DNA of 7,252 nucleotides, taken from contig CAMWUH010000104.1 in the NCBI GenBank assembly GCA_947177325.1, forward strand, positions 1-7,252, read 5' to 3'. The position numbers and the translations under genes were made by a program. Numbering within the stretch: position 1 is the stretch's first letter; every line of letters starts with the position of its first letter. Of this stretch, positions 1-5,824 are shown in pieces. The notes under the pieces were generated by a model. The model had not been told where the DNA came from and searched no databases. It saw only the letters and a list, made by a program, of their open reading frames with translations. Source of the DNA: an uncultured Bacteroidales bacterium (GTDB taxonomy: Bacteria; Bacteroidota; Bacteroidia; Bacteroidales; Muribaculaceae).

Positions 1-2
1 AC

Positions 3-25
3 AAAGAATATCTACCGGATTCTTT
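3..25 (-). terminator. AT-rich inverted repeat at the left edge, possible terminator
   Basis: AAAGAAT (3-9) and ATTCTTT (19-25) form a seven-pair stem with a nine-base loop. On the minus strand the 3' arm ends in TTCTTT, followed by GT at the window edge. The stem is weak and the sequence beyond is missing, so a terminator role for RNA from the upstream structured region is only possible. Confidence 0.2.
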
Positions 26-52
26 CATATTTATCAACCGCTCTTTTTCCTG

Positions 53-85
53 CCCCATCCCTCCCATCCTCCCTCCCATCCCCCC
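53..85 (-). other. G-quadruplex-forming motif, six G-runs
   Basis: The minus strand has six runs of three or more G (85-80, 77-75, 73-71, 65-63, 61-59, 56-53) separated by loops of 2, 1, 5, 1 and 2 bases. This easily meets the usual four-run criterion for a G-quadruplex in DNA, or in RNA transcribed in the same direction as all the genes. Two copies of GATGGGAGGGA, offset by 12 bases, make up its core, so it is also a short tandem repeat. Confidence 0.7.
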
Positions 86-119
86 GGGCCTATTGGCCTG
101 ATCGGGCCTTTTGGAGCCT
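86..119. repeat. degenerate direct repeat rich in GGCC
   Basis: GGGCCTATTGGCCT (86-99) is echoed by GGGCCTTTTGGAGCCT (104-119), differing by one substitution and a two-base insertion. Each unit contains GGCC or near-GGCC self-complementary blocks, so short hairpins such as GGCC-TATT-GGCC (87-98) are possible on either strand. It lies between the G-quadruplex motif and the candidate structured RNA. Confidence 0.45.
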
Positions 120-145
120 ATTCCCCTCTTGTAGGGTCGCGGGAG

Positions 146-318
146 CAGTCATGATTCCTCGGCATGGCCTGCCCAAACCAATCACCCTGAATGCAGAGCA
201 GGTCGACACTCACGTGCCGACCTGCCTGGGTTATTTATCTCACAGTAAAGGGTTTTCAGCAATGGTTTCAGCCGGAGGTTAATCGCGGCTGCTCCAGGCT
301 AAACGCCCTCTTTACTGT
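146..318 (-). ncRNA. candidate structured RNA (free small RNA, 3' UTR or leader), family not recognised
   Basis: Three hairpins follow one another on the minus strand. The first has outer arms ACAGTAAAG (318-310) and CTTTACTGT (250-242), enclosing UUU-AGCC-u-GGAG (303-292) paired to CUCC-GGCU-g-AAA (277-266) with single bulges. The second has GCAGGTCGGCAC (225-214), loop GTGA, and GTGTCGACCTGC (209-198). It gives 12 pairs including one G.U and a GNRA tetraloop, and a further G.U extends it at 226/197. The third pairs TGATT (184-180) with AATCA (156-152) around GGCA (173-170) and TGCC (164-161). On the plus strand the wobbles become A.C mismatches and the loop is TCAC, so the RNA should be minus-strand. 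It begins about 30 bases after the FKBP lipoprotein stop and I see no promoter or terminator between them. It may therefore be part of that mRNA, a processed small RNA, or a leader of a gene left of the window. I could not match it to RNase P RNA, tmRNA, SRP RNA or a known riboswitch. Confidence 0.5.
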
Positions 319-348
319 TAATGCGGTTAGATTGAAGTTGTAGATGCA

Positions 349-1245
349 TTATTCTACGATATCGTCGATAGTGATATCAAACACGAGGGTTTCGTTAGGA
401 CCGATATCGCGGCCGGCACCCTGTTCGCCATAAGCGAGTTCGCCGGGGATGATGATAGTAGCGCTACCACCCTTGCCGAGCAATTGAAGGCCTTCGGTAA
501 AGCCCGGGATAAAGTTGGTCACACCTGCTTCATAGGGTGTTTGGCTTTGGTCGAAGATTTCGCCATTAACGTGTTTGCCAACGTAAGAAACCTTGATTCG
601 GTTGTCAGCGGCAACTTTGGGTTCAGTGCCGGGATTGTTGATTTTATAAACGAGACCCGATTCGGTTTTCTTGAAGCCGTTGTTAAGTTGCTCTTTGATG
701 TAGGCTTGACCCTCTTCTGTGTTTTTAGCAGCTTCGGCAGCTTGTTTTGAGCGACGTTTTTCGTCGATCAGAGCGCGGGTGCGCTGCATGATGTTTTGGT
801 ATGCTTCGGTATATTGTGAAAGTTGCTCGGCAGTGATTGAATCAGCAGTGAAAGTTTCCTTAAACGACTGGAGCACCAAATTGGGGTCAACGGGGCATCC
901 TGCATCTGTAGTAGTGCCGACCACGGGACCATAGAGGTTCAAGCCGCAGTAAAGGCCGTTGAGATATGCTATGTTGGCGGTGTCGGATTTCAACACGGTT
1001 TCTACGCCGCGGATAAACTCCTCTTTGCTAAACTTTGCACGTTGCTCTTCGGGTAATTGTTCGAGCATACGTTGATAGCTCTGTGCTTCCTGAGCGCCGG
1101 CCACGTGGCCAAGTGCAATTGCAGTAGAGTCGCCAAACGCACGTTCAGCTTCGGTGTATTCAGTTGAGGCCTGCTTGCTGTCGCAAGAGGTCATTGCAGC
1201 AGCTGCAACCAAGCAGCCGGCTGCCAAAAATGCAATTTTTTTCAT
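349..1245 (-). CDS. lipoprotein FKBP-type peptidyl-prolyl cis-trans isomerase
   Basis: This 298-residue isomerase begins with a lipoprotein signal: MKK, a hydrophobic stretch rich in Ala, and a lipobox ending at Cys21 (AMTSC). The mature protein should therefore be lipidated and tethered in the envelope, facing the periplasm or the surface. Residues 30-185 form the helical dimerisation/chaperone region with a long charged helix (about 140-190). The FKBP domain covers about 195-298: IKVSYVGKHVNGEIFDQS (217-234), FIPGFTEGLQLL (245-256), LAYGEQGAG (270-278) and ETLVFDITIDDI (285-296). Pocket residues Tyr221, Phe231, Asp232, Ile246, Tyr272 and Phe289 are present, but the pocket-floor Trp is Phe249, a common bacterial variant. 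Three extra Cys in or near the mature part (Cys100, Cys117 and the lipidated Cys21) leave Cys100-Cys117 as a possible disulfide. It is probably cotranscribed with the cytoplasmic paralogue upstream. Confidence 0.93.
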   Translation of the reverse strand: MKKIAFLAAGCLVAAAAMTSCDSKQASTEYTEAERAFGDSTAIALGHVAGAQEAQSYQRMLEQLPEEQRAKFSKEEFIRGVETVLKSDTANIAYLNGLYCGLNLYGPVVGTTTDAGCPVDPNLVLQSFKETFTADSITAEQLSQYTEAYQNIMQRTRALIDEKRRSKQAAEAAKNTEEGQAYIKEQLNNGFKKTESGLVYKINNPGTEPKVAADNRIKVSYVGKHVNGEIFDQSQTPYEAGVTNFIPGFTEGLQLLGKGGSATIIIPGELAYGEQGAGRDIGPNETLVFDITIDDIVE

Positions 1246-1280
1246 TTTTCTGTTGATAATATAACTATATTGATTTATGA

Positions 1281-1907
1281 TTATTTGCCAATTACTTTCA
1301 GCAGCTCAACATCGAAAATAAGAGTTGAGTTCGGGCCGATTACGTTGCCGGCACCATTGGGGCCGTAAGCCAGCTGAGAGGGGATAAACAAGCGCCATTT
1401 TGAGCCGGCCTTCATCAGCTGAAGGGCTTCAACCCAGCCGGGTATCACTTGAGTTACGCCGAATGTGGCGGGAGCGCCACGTTCCACCGATGAATCAAAA
1501 ACTGTGCCGTCGATCAATTTGCCGGTGTAGTGCACCTCAACTTGATCTTGAGCAGTCGGCACGGGGCCGTCCCCCTCGGTGATTACTTCATATTGAAGGC
1601 CTGAGGGGGTGGTGGTGACTTCCGCACGTTTGCCGTTTTCTTCAAGGAATGCAGTGCCTGCTTTTTCATTCACTTCTGCCATTTTGGCTGCCTCCTCTTT
1701 CATTTTTTCTTCCATGGCCTGGAAGTATTTGCGGATTTCCTCTTTAGCTTCGTCGTATGTCATTTTGGGTGTTGAACCGTAGAAAACGGCAGCTACGCCA
1801 TCGGCGAAGTCTTGGATATTGAGTTGCTGAATGCCTGATGAGCGGAAGTTGTTGCCCATGCTAAGGCCGAGTGCATACGAAATTTTGTCTAATTCTTGAT
1901 TTTCCAT
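1281..1907 (-). CDS. cytoplasmic FKBP-type peptidyl-prolyl cis-trans isomerase
   Basis: This enzyme catalyses cis-trans isomerisation of X-Pro bonds and usually also acts as a chaperone. The 208-residue protein has no signal peptide. Residues 1-95 form the helical FKBP N-terminal dimerisation region (KISYALGLSMGNNF, then long charged helices 50-92), as in FklB/FkpA/Mip proteins. The FKBP domain spans about 100-208: VEVHYTGKLIDGTVFDSS (123-140), VIPGWVEALQLM (154-165), LAYGPNGAG (179-187) and STLIFDVELL (194-203). Pocket residues Tyr127, Phe137, Asp138, Val154-Ile155, Trp158, Tyr181 and Phe198 are all present, so it should be active. It is the first gene of a two-gene operon with a lipoprotein paralogue 35 bases downstream. 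Its own promoter has an exact Bacteroidota -7 box about 60 bases upstream of the ATG. Confidence 0.93.
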   Translation of the reverse strand: MENQELDKISYALGLSMGNNFRSSGIQQLNIQDFADGVAAVFYGSTPKMTYDEAKEEIRKYFQAMEEKMKEEAAKMAEVNEKAGTAFLEENGKRAEVTTTPSGLQYEVITEGDGPVPTAQDQVEVHYTGKLIDGTVFDSSVERGAPATFGVTQVIPGWVEALQLMKAGSKWRLFIPSQLAYGPNGAGNVIGPNSTLIFDVELLKVIGK

Positions 1908-1966
1908 TTTGGTAATTATTGAGTGTGTGAGATAAATCGTTTGTCACTATAACGCTTTTCCGGGTG

Positions 1967-1998
1967 CAAAGGTAGTTAAAAAACCTCTGAGCTTCACA
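1967..1998 (-). promoter_or_regulatory. Bacteroidota-type promoter for the FKBP pair
   Basis: On the minus strand TACCTTTG (1974-1967) is an exact match to the Bacteroidota -7 consensus TAnnTTTG. TGTG (1998-1995) lies 20 bases upstream, where a -33 TTTG is expected, with one mismatch. Transcription would start near 1960, giving a leader of roughly 50 bases before the ATG at 1907. It sits in the only gap of about 100 bases between minus-strand genes, which supports a new transcription unit here. Confidence 0.65.
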
Positions 1999-2009
1999 TC
2001 TTTTAGGTT
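1978..2009 (-). terminator. weak possible terminator after the LolC-like gene
   Basis: Three bases after the TAA of the permease gene the minus strand reads AACCT (2009-2005), an 18-base loop, AGGTT (1986-1982), and the strand carries a run of six T (1983-1978). The stem is only five pairs and its last bases overlap the T run, so termination would be weak. It overlaps the spacer of the promoter for the FKBP pair. Confidence 0.25.
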
Positions 2010-2011
2010 AA

Positions 2012-3259
2012 TTATTTCAAAAAACCGCGCGATGCGTTTCTTGCCGCACTTGCCGATATAGCCGAAGCCACTATCGCCACAATAGCCGCGACACCCGCCA
2101 CTAATGCTAAATCAATCGGCTTCACCAGCACCGGATAAGATGTAATAGCCACTGTGCCGGGGTCGGCTGCAATCTTTATCCACCCGAAGAACTGCTGCCC
2201 GAGGCTGAGCGCCGTCCCGGCCACAAGCCCTATCGCTATGCCCGCGGCGGTTATCATCATCGATATCGTAGCAAAAATTTTGCCAACTTCGCGGCGTGTT
2301 GTTCCGAATGAGCGCATAATGTCGATATTCGACCGCTTATCGGCAATTATCATCGCCATTGTGGTAACGATGTTGAAGGCGGCGATAACCAGTATGAAAG
2401 TGAGCATCATAAACGTCACCCATTTCTCCACATTGATTATTTTAAGCGCTCCCGGCTCCCGCTCCATCGGGGTCAGCACCGTCAATTCCGGTTCGCTTCC
2501 TTCAATCGCTTTCGCAATCCGGGCTTTCAGCGTGGCTATGTTGACCCCCTCTCCGGCATATATGCTGACTGAAGTGGCCTCGTCGGTGTAGTCCAACAGC
2601 CGTCTGACTGTTTCAATCGGCACCACCACACTGTTTTCATCAAAGCTCTCCAGCCCGGTGTTGACCACTGCGGCAAACACCACCGAATCAACCCTGAACG
2701 CATTCATAGGATTGGCCGGATTGATGCGCCCCACTCTTCGCGGCTCATATATTTTCACGGCATTGGTTTCGGCGACCGTCATCAGCGAGTTGGCTGCTCC
2801 GAGCGAGGCTATAGCCTGGCTGTAGCTGCCGTAGGTTTTCCCCGTAAGCCCCGCCTCCCCGTCGATGCTCTTGGCGCTCAGCTGCTCTATAAGCGGCGAG
2901 GCGGCCTCTACTCCGGTCAGCGTAACGGGCGCTTGCTTGTCGCCCGCTATGGCGTAAGCCTTCTCCGAAAGAACGGGGGTGGCCGTTGCCACTCCCTCTA
3001 TCTCCCCGAGCACGCGGGCCAATGAGTCGGCCCGCTCTATGACTTTCCCCGACCGGGCGTAGACCGACAGCTCGCTCCCCACCGCCTCAATGTTGGCTGT
3101 GGTAAACCGGCTGAAGCCGTTAAACACCGACATCACCACCACCATTGCCGTTACGGCCAGCGATATGCCGGCTATCGACACATAAGAGATGATGTTGACG
3201 GCTGAGCTCGACTTCTTCGAGCGCAAATATCTGTATGCTATGCTAATGATTGGATTCAC
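2012..3259 (-). CDS. FtsX-like ABC transporter permease of the LolC/LolE (lipoprotein-releasing) type
   Basis: This 415-residue inner-membrane protein has the MacB/FtsX/LolC layout: a first membrane helix (about 22-47), a large periplasmic domain (about 48-275), then three helices in the C-terminal third. The N-terminal IARRYLxSKK-like start (AYRYLRSKKSSSAVNIIS, 8-25) and VMSVFNGF (42-49) are typical of LolC/LolE. The C-terminal DKRSNIDIMRSFGTTRREV motif is the cytoplasmic coupling loop that contacts the ATPase. LolCDE pulls mature lipoproteins out of the inner membrane for transfer to the outer membrane. That role is plausible but unproven here, because no LolD-type ATPase lies in the window. 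The start is GTG at 3259: an in-frame TAA lies only four codons upstream and no ATG intervenes, so GTG is effectively forced. It follows rbfA by 69 bases, an arrangement shared across Bacteroidales. Confidence 0.88.
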   Translation of the reverse strand: MNPIISIAYRYLRSKKSSSAVNIISYVSIAGISLAVTAMVVVMSVFNGFSRFTTANIEAVGSELSVYARSGKVIERADSLARVLGEIEGVATATPVLSEKAYAIAGDKQAPVTLTGVEAASPLIEQLSAKSIDGEAGLTGKTYGSYSQAIASLGAANSLMTVAETNAVKIYEPRRVGRINPANPMNAFRVDSVVFAAVVNTGLESFDENSVVVPIETVRRLLDYTDEATSVSIYAGEGVNIATLKARIAKAIEGSEPELTVLTPMEREPGALKIINVEKWVTFMMLTFILVIAAFNIVTTMAMIIADKRSNIDIMRSFGTTRREVGKIFATISMMITAAGIAIGLVAGTALSLGQQFFGWIKIAADPGTVAITSYPVLVKPIDLALVAGVAAIVAIVASAISASAARNASRGFLK

Positions 3260-3328
3260 GAAAATTGCTGATTAATTCAGTTGGGCGCCACGCTCTTTGC
3301 GGCTCGGCGTGGCCGTCGGCGTCAGTAG

Positions 3329-3712
3329 TTATTCCGGCAACTCGAGCTCGGGCTCGGCAGTTGCATCCTCGCCCGGTTTCTTACCCAGCAGGTTATCGAT
3401 ATTTTCGATATAATCGAGCGAGTCGTCGAGATAGAAGCTCAATTCAGGCGTTTTCCTCAGTTGAAATCTAACCTTTTGAGCCAATTCATAGCGAATGGTT
3501 TTCGCCGAGCGATTGATGTTGTCCATGATTTCCTGCGCTTTACCCGAGGGGAAAACCGACAGATATGCGCGGGCTATGCTCAGGTCGGGGCTGACTCTGA
3601 CCGAACTTACCGACACCAGTGTGCCGTTGGTTTTAGCTGTTTGTTTTCTAAAAATTTCGCTGAGCTCTTTCTGGAGCAAGCGCGCTATTTTAGCTTGACG
3701 TGTAGTTTCCAT
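3329..3712 (-). CDS. rbfA: 30S ribosome-binding factor RbfA
   Basis: RbfA is a single KH-fold assembly factor that binds the immature 30S subunit near the 5' helix of 16S rRNA and is needed for late maturation and cold adaptation. At 127 residues this is a normal length. It shows the family pattern: N-terminal RQAKIARLLQKELSEIF (5-21), SVRVSPDLSIARAYLSVFP (37-55), the helix with IRYELAQKVRFQLRKTPELSF (73-93) and the DDSLDYIENIDNLL segment (96-109). An acidic tail of about 15 residues follows and is common in this group. The ATG at 3712 gives the expected N-terminus. The conserved next gene in Bacteroidota is an FtsX/LolC-type permease, as seen here 69 bases downstream, which supports the assignment. 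A weak promoter-like TTGTTTTG lies 40 bases upstream, so it may be transcribed partly on its own. Confidence 0.93.
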   Translation of the reverse strand: METTRQAKIARLLQKELSEIFRKQTAKTNGTLVSVSSVRVSPDLSIARAYLSVFPSGKAQEIMDNINRSAKTIRYELAQKVRFQLRKTPELSFYLDDSLDYIENIDNLLGKKPGEDATAEPELELPE

Positions 3713-3751
3713 AATAGTTGAAATGAGTTATTCTGTGAGATATTTTAATTT

Positions 3752-3759
3752 CAAAACAA
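3752..3759 (-). promoter_or_regulatory. weak promoter-like -7 element ahead of rbfA
   Basis: TTGTTTTG on the minus strand differs from TAnnTTTG at one fixed base. It lies 40 bases before the rbfA ATG, in a 58-base gap after the lysozyme gene. No clear -33 TTTG is present at the right distance, so this is only a possible internal promoter. Confidence 0.2.
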
Positions 3760-3770
3760 TTGCCGGGGGC

Positions 3771-4526
3771 TTAAGGTTTAGCGGCGCCGCTCCTATCGGC
3801 TCTGACATCCCTTAATAATGGCGATTGCGGATTGACAGTGTTGAGGTCTACCTTCCCCTCTACGCCGTCAACCGTCCCTTTGTGGGAGTATTGCCACAAC
3901 GCCCACCCCAATTCCGGCTCCGGATCGGTCATCGTGGCTATCCACAGCGGGAACTCGGCGAAGTTATCGCGTATGAATCGCTCATACCCGTCCTTGTTGG
4001 TATAAATCATCGCTTCTATGCCGTTAATCTGCAGGTGACGCAGCAGCGAGCGCAGCCGGCCTATAATTTCGGCGGTGTCGATTGCATCGGGGTTCCCCCA
4101 CTCCTCCACATCGATTATCACCGGGAAATCAAGCCGGCGGTTTCTCACCGAATGGAGTAGATTGATCGCCTGCATCCGCCCGTCGGTGTCAAACCGGAAA
4201 AAGTGGTAAGCTCCCACCTTCAGCCCGGCCCTCCGTGCCTCGCGATAGTTGTCGATAAAACGGCTATCCTTGAAGTCGGTTCCTTCGGTGGCTTTGAGTA
4301 TCACGAAGTCAACCCCGTCGGCGGCCACGCGCTCAAAGTCTACCTCTCCCTGATGGGCCGAGACGTCGATTCCTTTCACGGTGTAAACTTCAGGGTCGGG
4401 CCTGAACTCCGTCGGCCTGTTCTCTGCCGTGCGCCTGTACACTTCGCCAACGGCCAATAGCATCAGCGCGCCGCCAATCGCCAGCATTACGCCTCGCCAT
4501 ATTCGTCGCCTACGGTTGGTTTTCAT
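3771..4526 (-). CDS. membrane-anchored glycoside hydrolase family 25 lysozyme
   Basis: GH25 enzymes are N-acetylmuramidases that cut the MurNAc-GlcNAc bond of peptidoglycan. The 251-residue protein begins with a basic N-terminus (KTNRRRRIWR) and one hydrophobic segment (about 12-27). It has no lipobox or clear signal-peptidase site, so it looks like a signal anchor displaying the catalytic domain in the periplasm. The domain spans about 50-230 and shows GIDVSAHQG (52-60, Asp54), KATEG (78-82), GAYHFFR (105-111), the catalytic DVE (Asp139, Glu141), LWIA (194-197) and WQYSHKGTVDGVEGKVDLN (211-229). All acidic residues expected in the active site are present. It could remodel the cell's own wall or act on foreign peptidoglycan; the sequence does not decide between these. 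It starts one base after the permease stop. A 58-base gap separates it from rbfA. The tail after residue 231 is short and polar. Confidence 0.92.
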   Translation of the reverse strand: MKTNRRRRIWRGVMLAIGGALMLLAVGEVYRRTAENRPTEFRPDPEVYTVKGIDVSAHQGEVDFERVAADGVDFVILKATEGTDFKDSRFIDNYREARRAGLKVGAYHFFRFDTDGRMQAINLLHSVRNRRLDFPVIIDVEEWGNPDAIDTAEIIGRLRSLLRHLQINGIEAMIYTNKDGYERFIRDNFAEFPLWIATMTDPEPELGWALWQYSHKGTVDGVEGKVDLNTVNPQSPLLRDVRADRSGAAKP

Positions 4527-4527
4527 C

Positions 4528-5340
4528 TCAGTTATGCCTGTTTACAATGAAACTTACAAGTCGCGCCACGACCCACGCCGCCACCATAACTATAACTATC
4601 ATAGCCGAGCATGGCACGTCGATAACCGTAGTCAGCATAAGGCCCCCCAGGCAGCAAGCCACCGATATGACGGCCGACGCTGTCATCAGCTTGCCGCAGG
4701 TGTGATACCGGGTCTCGGCTATCATCTGTGGCAGCGACAGCATCGACATCAGCAACATCACCCCCACCAGCTTTATCGTCAGCACGATACCAACGGCTAC
4801 AAACACCGTCATCACCGTCGTTATCATCCTCACCCTAACTCCGGCCACGAATGCGAAGTCGCGGTCAAACGCCGTGGCTATTATCGATTTATATTGCCAC
4901 ACGTAAAAGCCTCCCAGGGCTGCCAGATAGATGGCGAATCCCCACAGGTCGCTTCTGCTTATCGTCAGGATGTTGCCAAATAAAAAGGCGTTCAGCTCCG
5001 GCACATATCCGGGGGTCAGAAACACAAACATCACTCCTACTGCCATTCCCAATGCCCAGATAACGGCTATCGCTGAGTCCTCTCTGACTCGGTAGCGCCG
5101 GGCCATCCACTCCACCGACAGTGACGACCCTACGGCCATCGCGCCGGCAAGCACTATCGGGTTCCAACCCAGAAAGTACCCCAACCCTAACCCGCCGAAG
5201 CAGGCATGTGTTATGCCGCCGGCTATCGCCACCAGCCTCCGGGCAAATATATAGGTTCCTATCAGCGCCGACGCTACGGCGATGATTACAATCCCTATCA
5301 GGGCATTCCTGAAAAATTCTAACTCTAAAAGGTCAAGCAC
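4528..5340 (-). CDS. ABC-3 family metal-ion (zinc/manganese/iron) transporter permease, ZnuB/MntB-like
   Basis: This polytopic inner-membrane protein of 270 residues has the usual length and hydrophobicity pattern (about eight membrane segments) of permeases that move Zn, Mn or Fe from a periplasmic binding protein, driven by a cytoplasmic ATPase. Family landmarks are the early GGITHACFGGLGLG (41-54, matching the GGxxSHA region of ZnuB-type permeases), VREDSAIAVIWALGMAVG (85-102), NAFLFGNIL (117-125), the cytoplasmic FDRDFAFVAGV (158-168) before the next helix, and KLVGVMLLMSMLSLPQ (190-205). The start codon is GTG at 5340; no in-frame ATG lies close upstream and the first internal Met comes too late. 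AAAATAAA sits just ahead of it. Neither the ATPase nor the metal-binding protein is in the window, so metal specificity cannot be read here. The stop is one base from the lysozyme start (TGAGATG), indicating coupling. Confidence 0.9.
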   Translation of the reverse strand: MLDLLELEFFRNALIGIVIIAVASALIGTYIFARRLVAIAGGITHACFGGLGLGYFLGWNPIVLAGAMAVGSSLSVEWMARRYRVREDSAIAVIWALGMAVGVMFVFLTPGYVPELNAFLFGNILTISRSDLWGFAIYLAALGGFYVWQYKSIIATAFDRDFAFVAGVRVRMITTVMTVFVAVGIVLTIKLVGVMLLMSMLSLPQMIAETRYHTCGKLMTASAVISVACCLGGLMLTTVIDVPCSAMIVIVMVAAWVVARLVSFIVNRHN

Positions 5341-5389
5341 TTTATTTTCTGTTCTAATCGGTTTCCACTGTAAGGTCGCGGCCGGGCTG

Positions 5390-5824
5390 CTACCGCTCGT
5401 TCATCGCCGGGGCGGCTTGGGCCCGCGCCTCGGCCACTATCATCAGCAGCTCCTCTTTAACATCCGGAGGCAGCTCTATGCCTCGCAACTGAAGCGACCG
5501 CGCCCACGGGGCTATATCCCCCGGTATCAGCGTCAGCAACACTTCCCTGAACGCCTCCGCCTCCTCGGCTGTGTAGCTTTCGGGGGCGCGTCCTGCCATT
5601 GCGTCGAGCTCTTCATCGTCGAAATAATCAATCGTGCCGTCCGACAGCACGGTCGACAATGAGTCTTTCTCGCAGGTCAGGTGCATGCCGCAACACTGCT
5701 GCTCCGGCTCCACTACCTCCGGCTCGCCGCGGGCTATTCTTCGGGGGCGGGTCAACCGGTCGTGGGTCCAAAGTATCACTCCGGCCACCACCAGCACGCC
5801 CGCCAATATCGCTATCACTGTCAT
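5390..5824 (-). CDS. small single-pass membrane protein with a CCxxHxxC motif, function unknown
   Basis: I cannot assign a function. The 144-residue protein starts with one hydrophobic segment (about residues 2-19) followed by an Arg-rich stretch (Arg23, 26, 28, 29, 32). By the positive-inside rule this puts the C-terminal part in the cytoplasm. Next comes a compact cluster, QCCGMHLTCEKDSL (43-56), with Cys44, Cys45, His48 and Cys51, which could bind metal or be redox active. An acidic region (YFDDEELDAMAG, 67-78) and a helical domain (about 85-135, including APWARSLQLRGIELP) complete it. From memory, similar proteins with a CCG-H-xxCE core sit in this neighbourhood in other Bacteroidales, sometimes labelled phospholipase; I see no lipase motif to support that. 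The start overlaps the aroA stop by 4 bases. A metal-type ABC permease follows after 49 bases, so a link to metal handling is possible but is only inference. Confidence 0.8.
   Translation of the reverse strand: MTVIAILAGVLVVAGVILWTHDRLTRPRRIARGEPEVVEPEQQCCGMHLTCEKDSLSTVLSDGTIDYFDDEELDAMAGRAPESYTAEEAEAFREVLLTLIPGDIAPWARSLQLRGIELPPDVKEELLMIVAEARAQAAPAMNER

Noticed and set aside
130..170. GAGGAA on the minus strand hints at the GAGGAAAGTC segment of RNase P RNA.
   Set aside because: The other conserved RNase P segments (AGGGTGAAA, ACAGA, the 3' CGGCTTA region) are not present in the right order.
198..228. The plus strand GTGCCGACCTGCCTG recalls the B12 box of cobalamin riboswitches.
   Set aside because: It is explained as one arm of a 12-bp hairpin. 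The other conserved cobalamin elements are missing, and the wobble pattern favours the opposite strand.
255..290. The minus strand contains a block resembling the CCUCCGGCnnAAACCAUUGC core of c-di-GMP-I (GEMM) riboswitches.
   Set aside because: The tetraloop receptor side, the CACAGGGCAAACC segment and the GGUAGGUAGCGGGG segment are absent or out of place, and the pairing I see is different. The match is short enough to be chance. An Rfam RF01051 scan would settle it.
4429..4983. Plus-strand open frame of 184 codons opposite the metal permease.
   Set aside because: It is rich in His, Arg and Gln with no recognisable domain and lies fully antisense to well-supported genes. It is a shadow of their codon structure.
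4889..5167. Minus-strand open frame of 92 codons inside the permease gene in another frame.
   Set aside because: It is internal to a gene with clear family motifs, and its composition looks like an out-of-frame reading.
5282..5662. Plus-strand open frame of 126 codons across the permease and Cys-rich protein junction.
   Set aside because: It is antisense to two supported genes, with no motif, no plausible start context and Arg-rich shadow composition.
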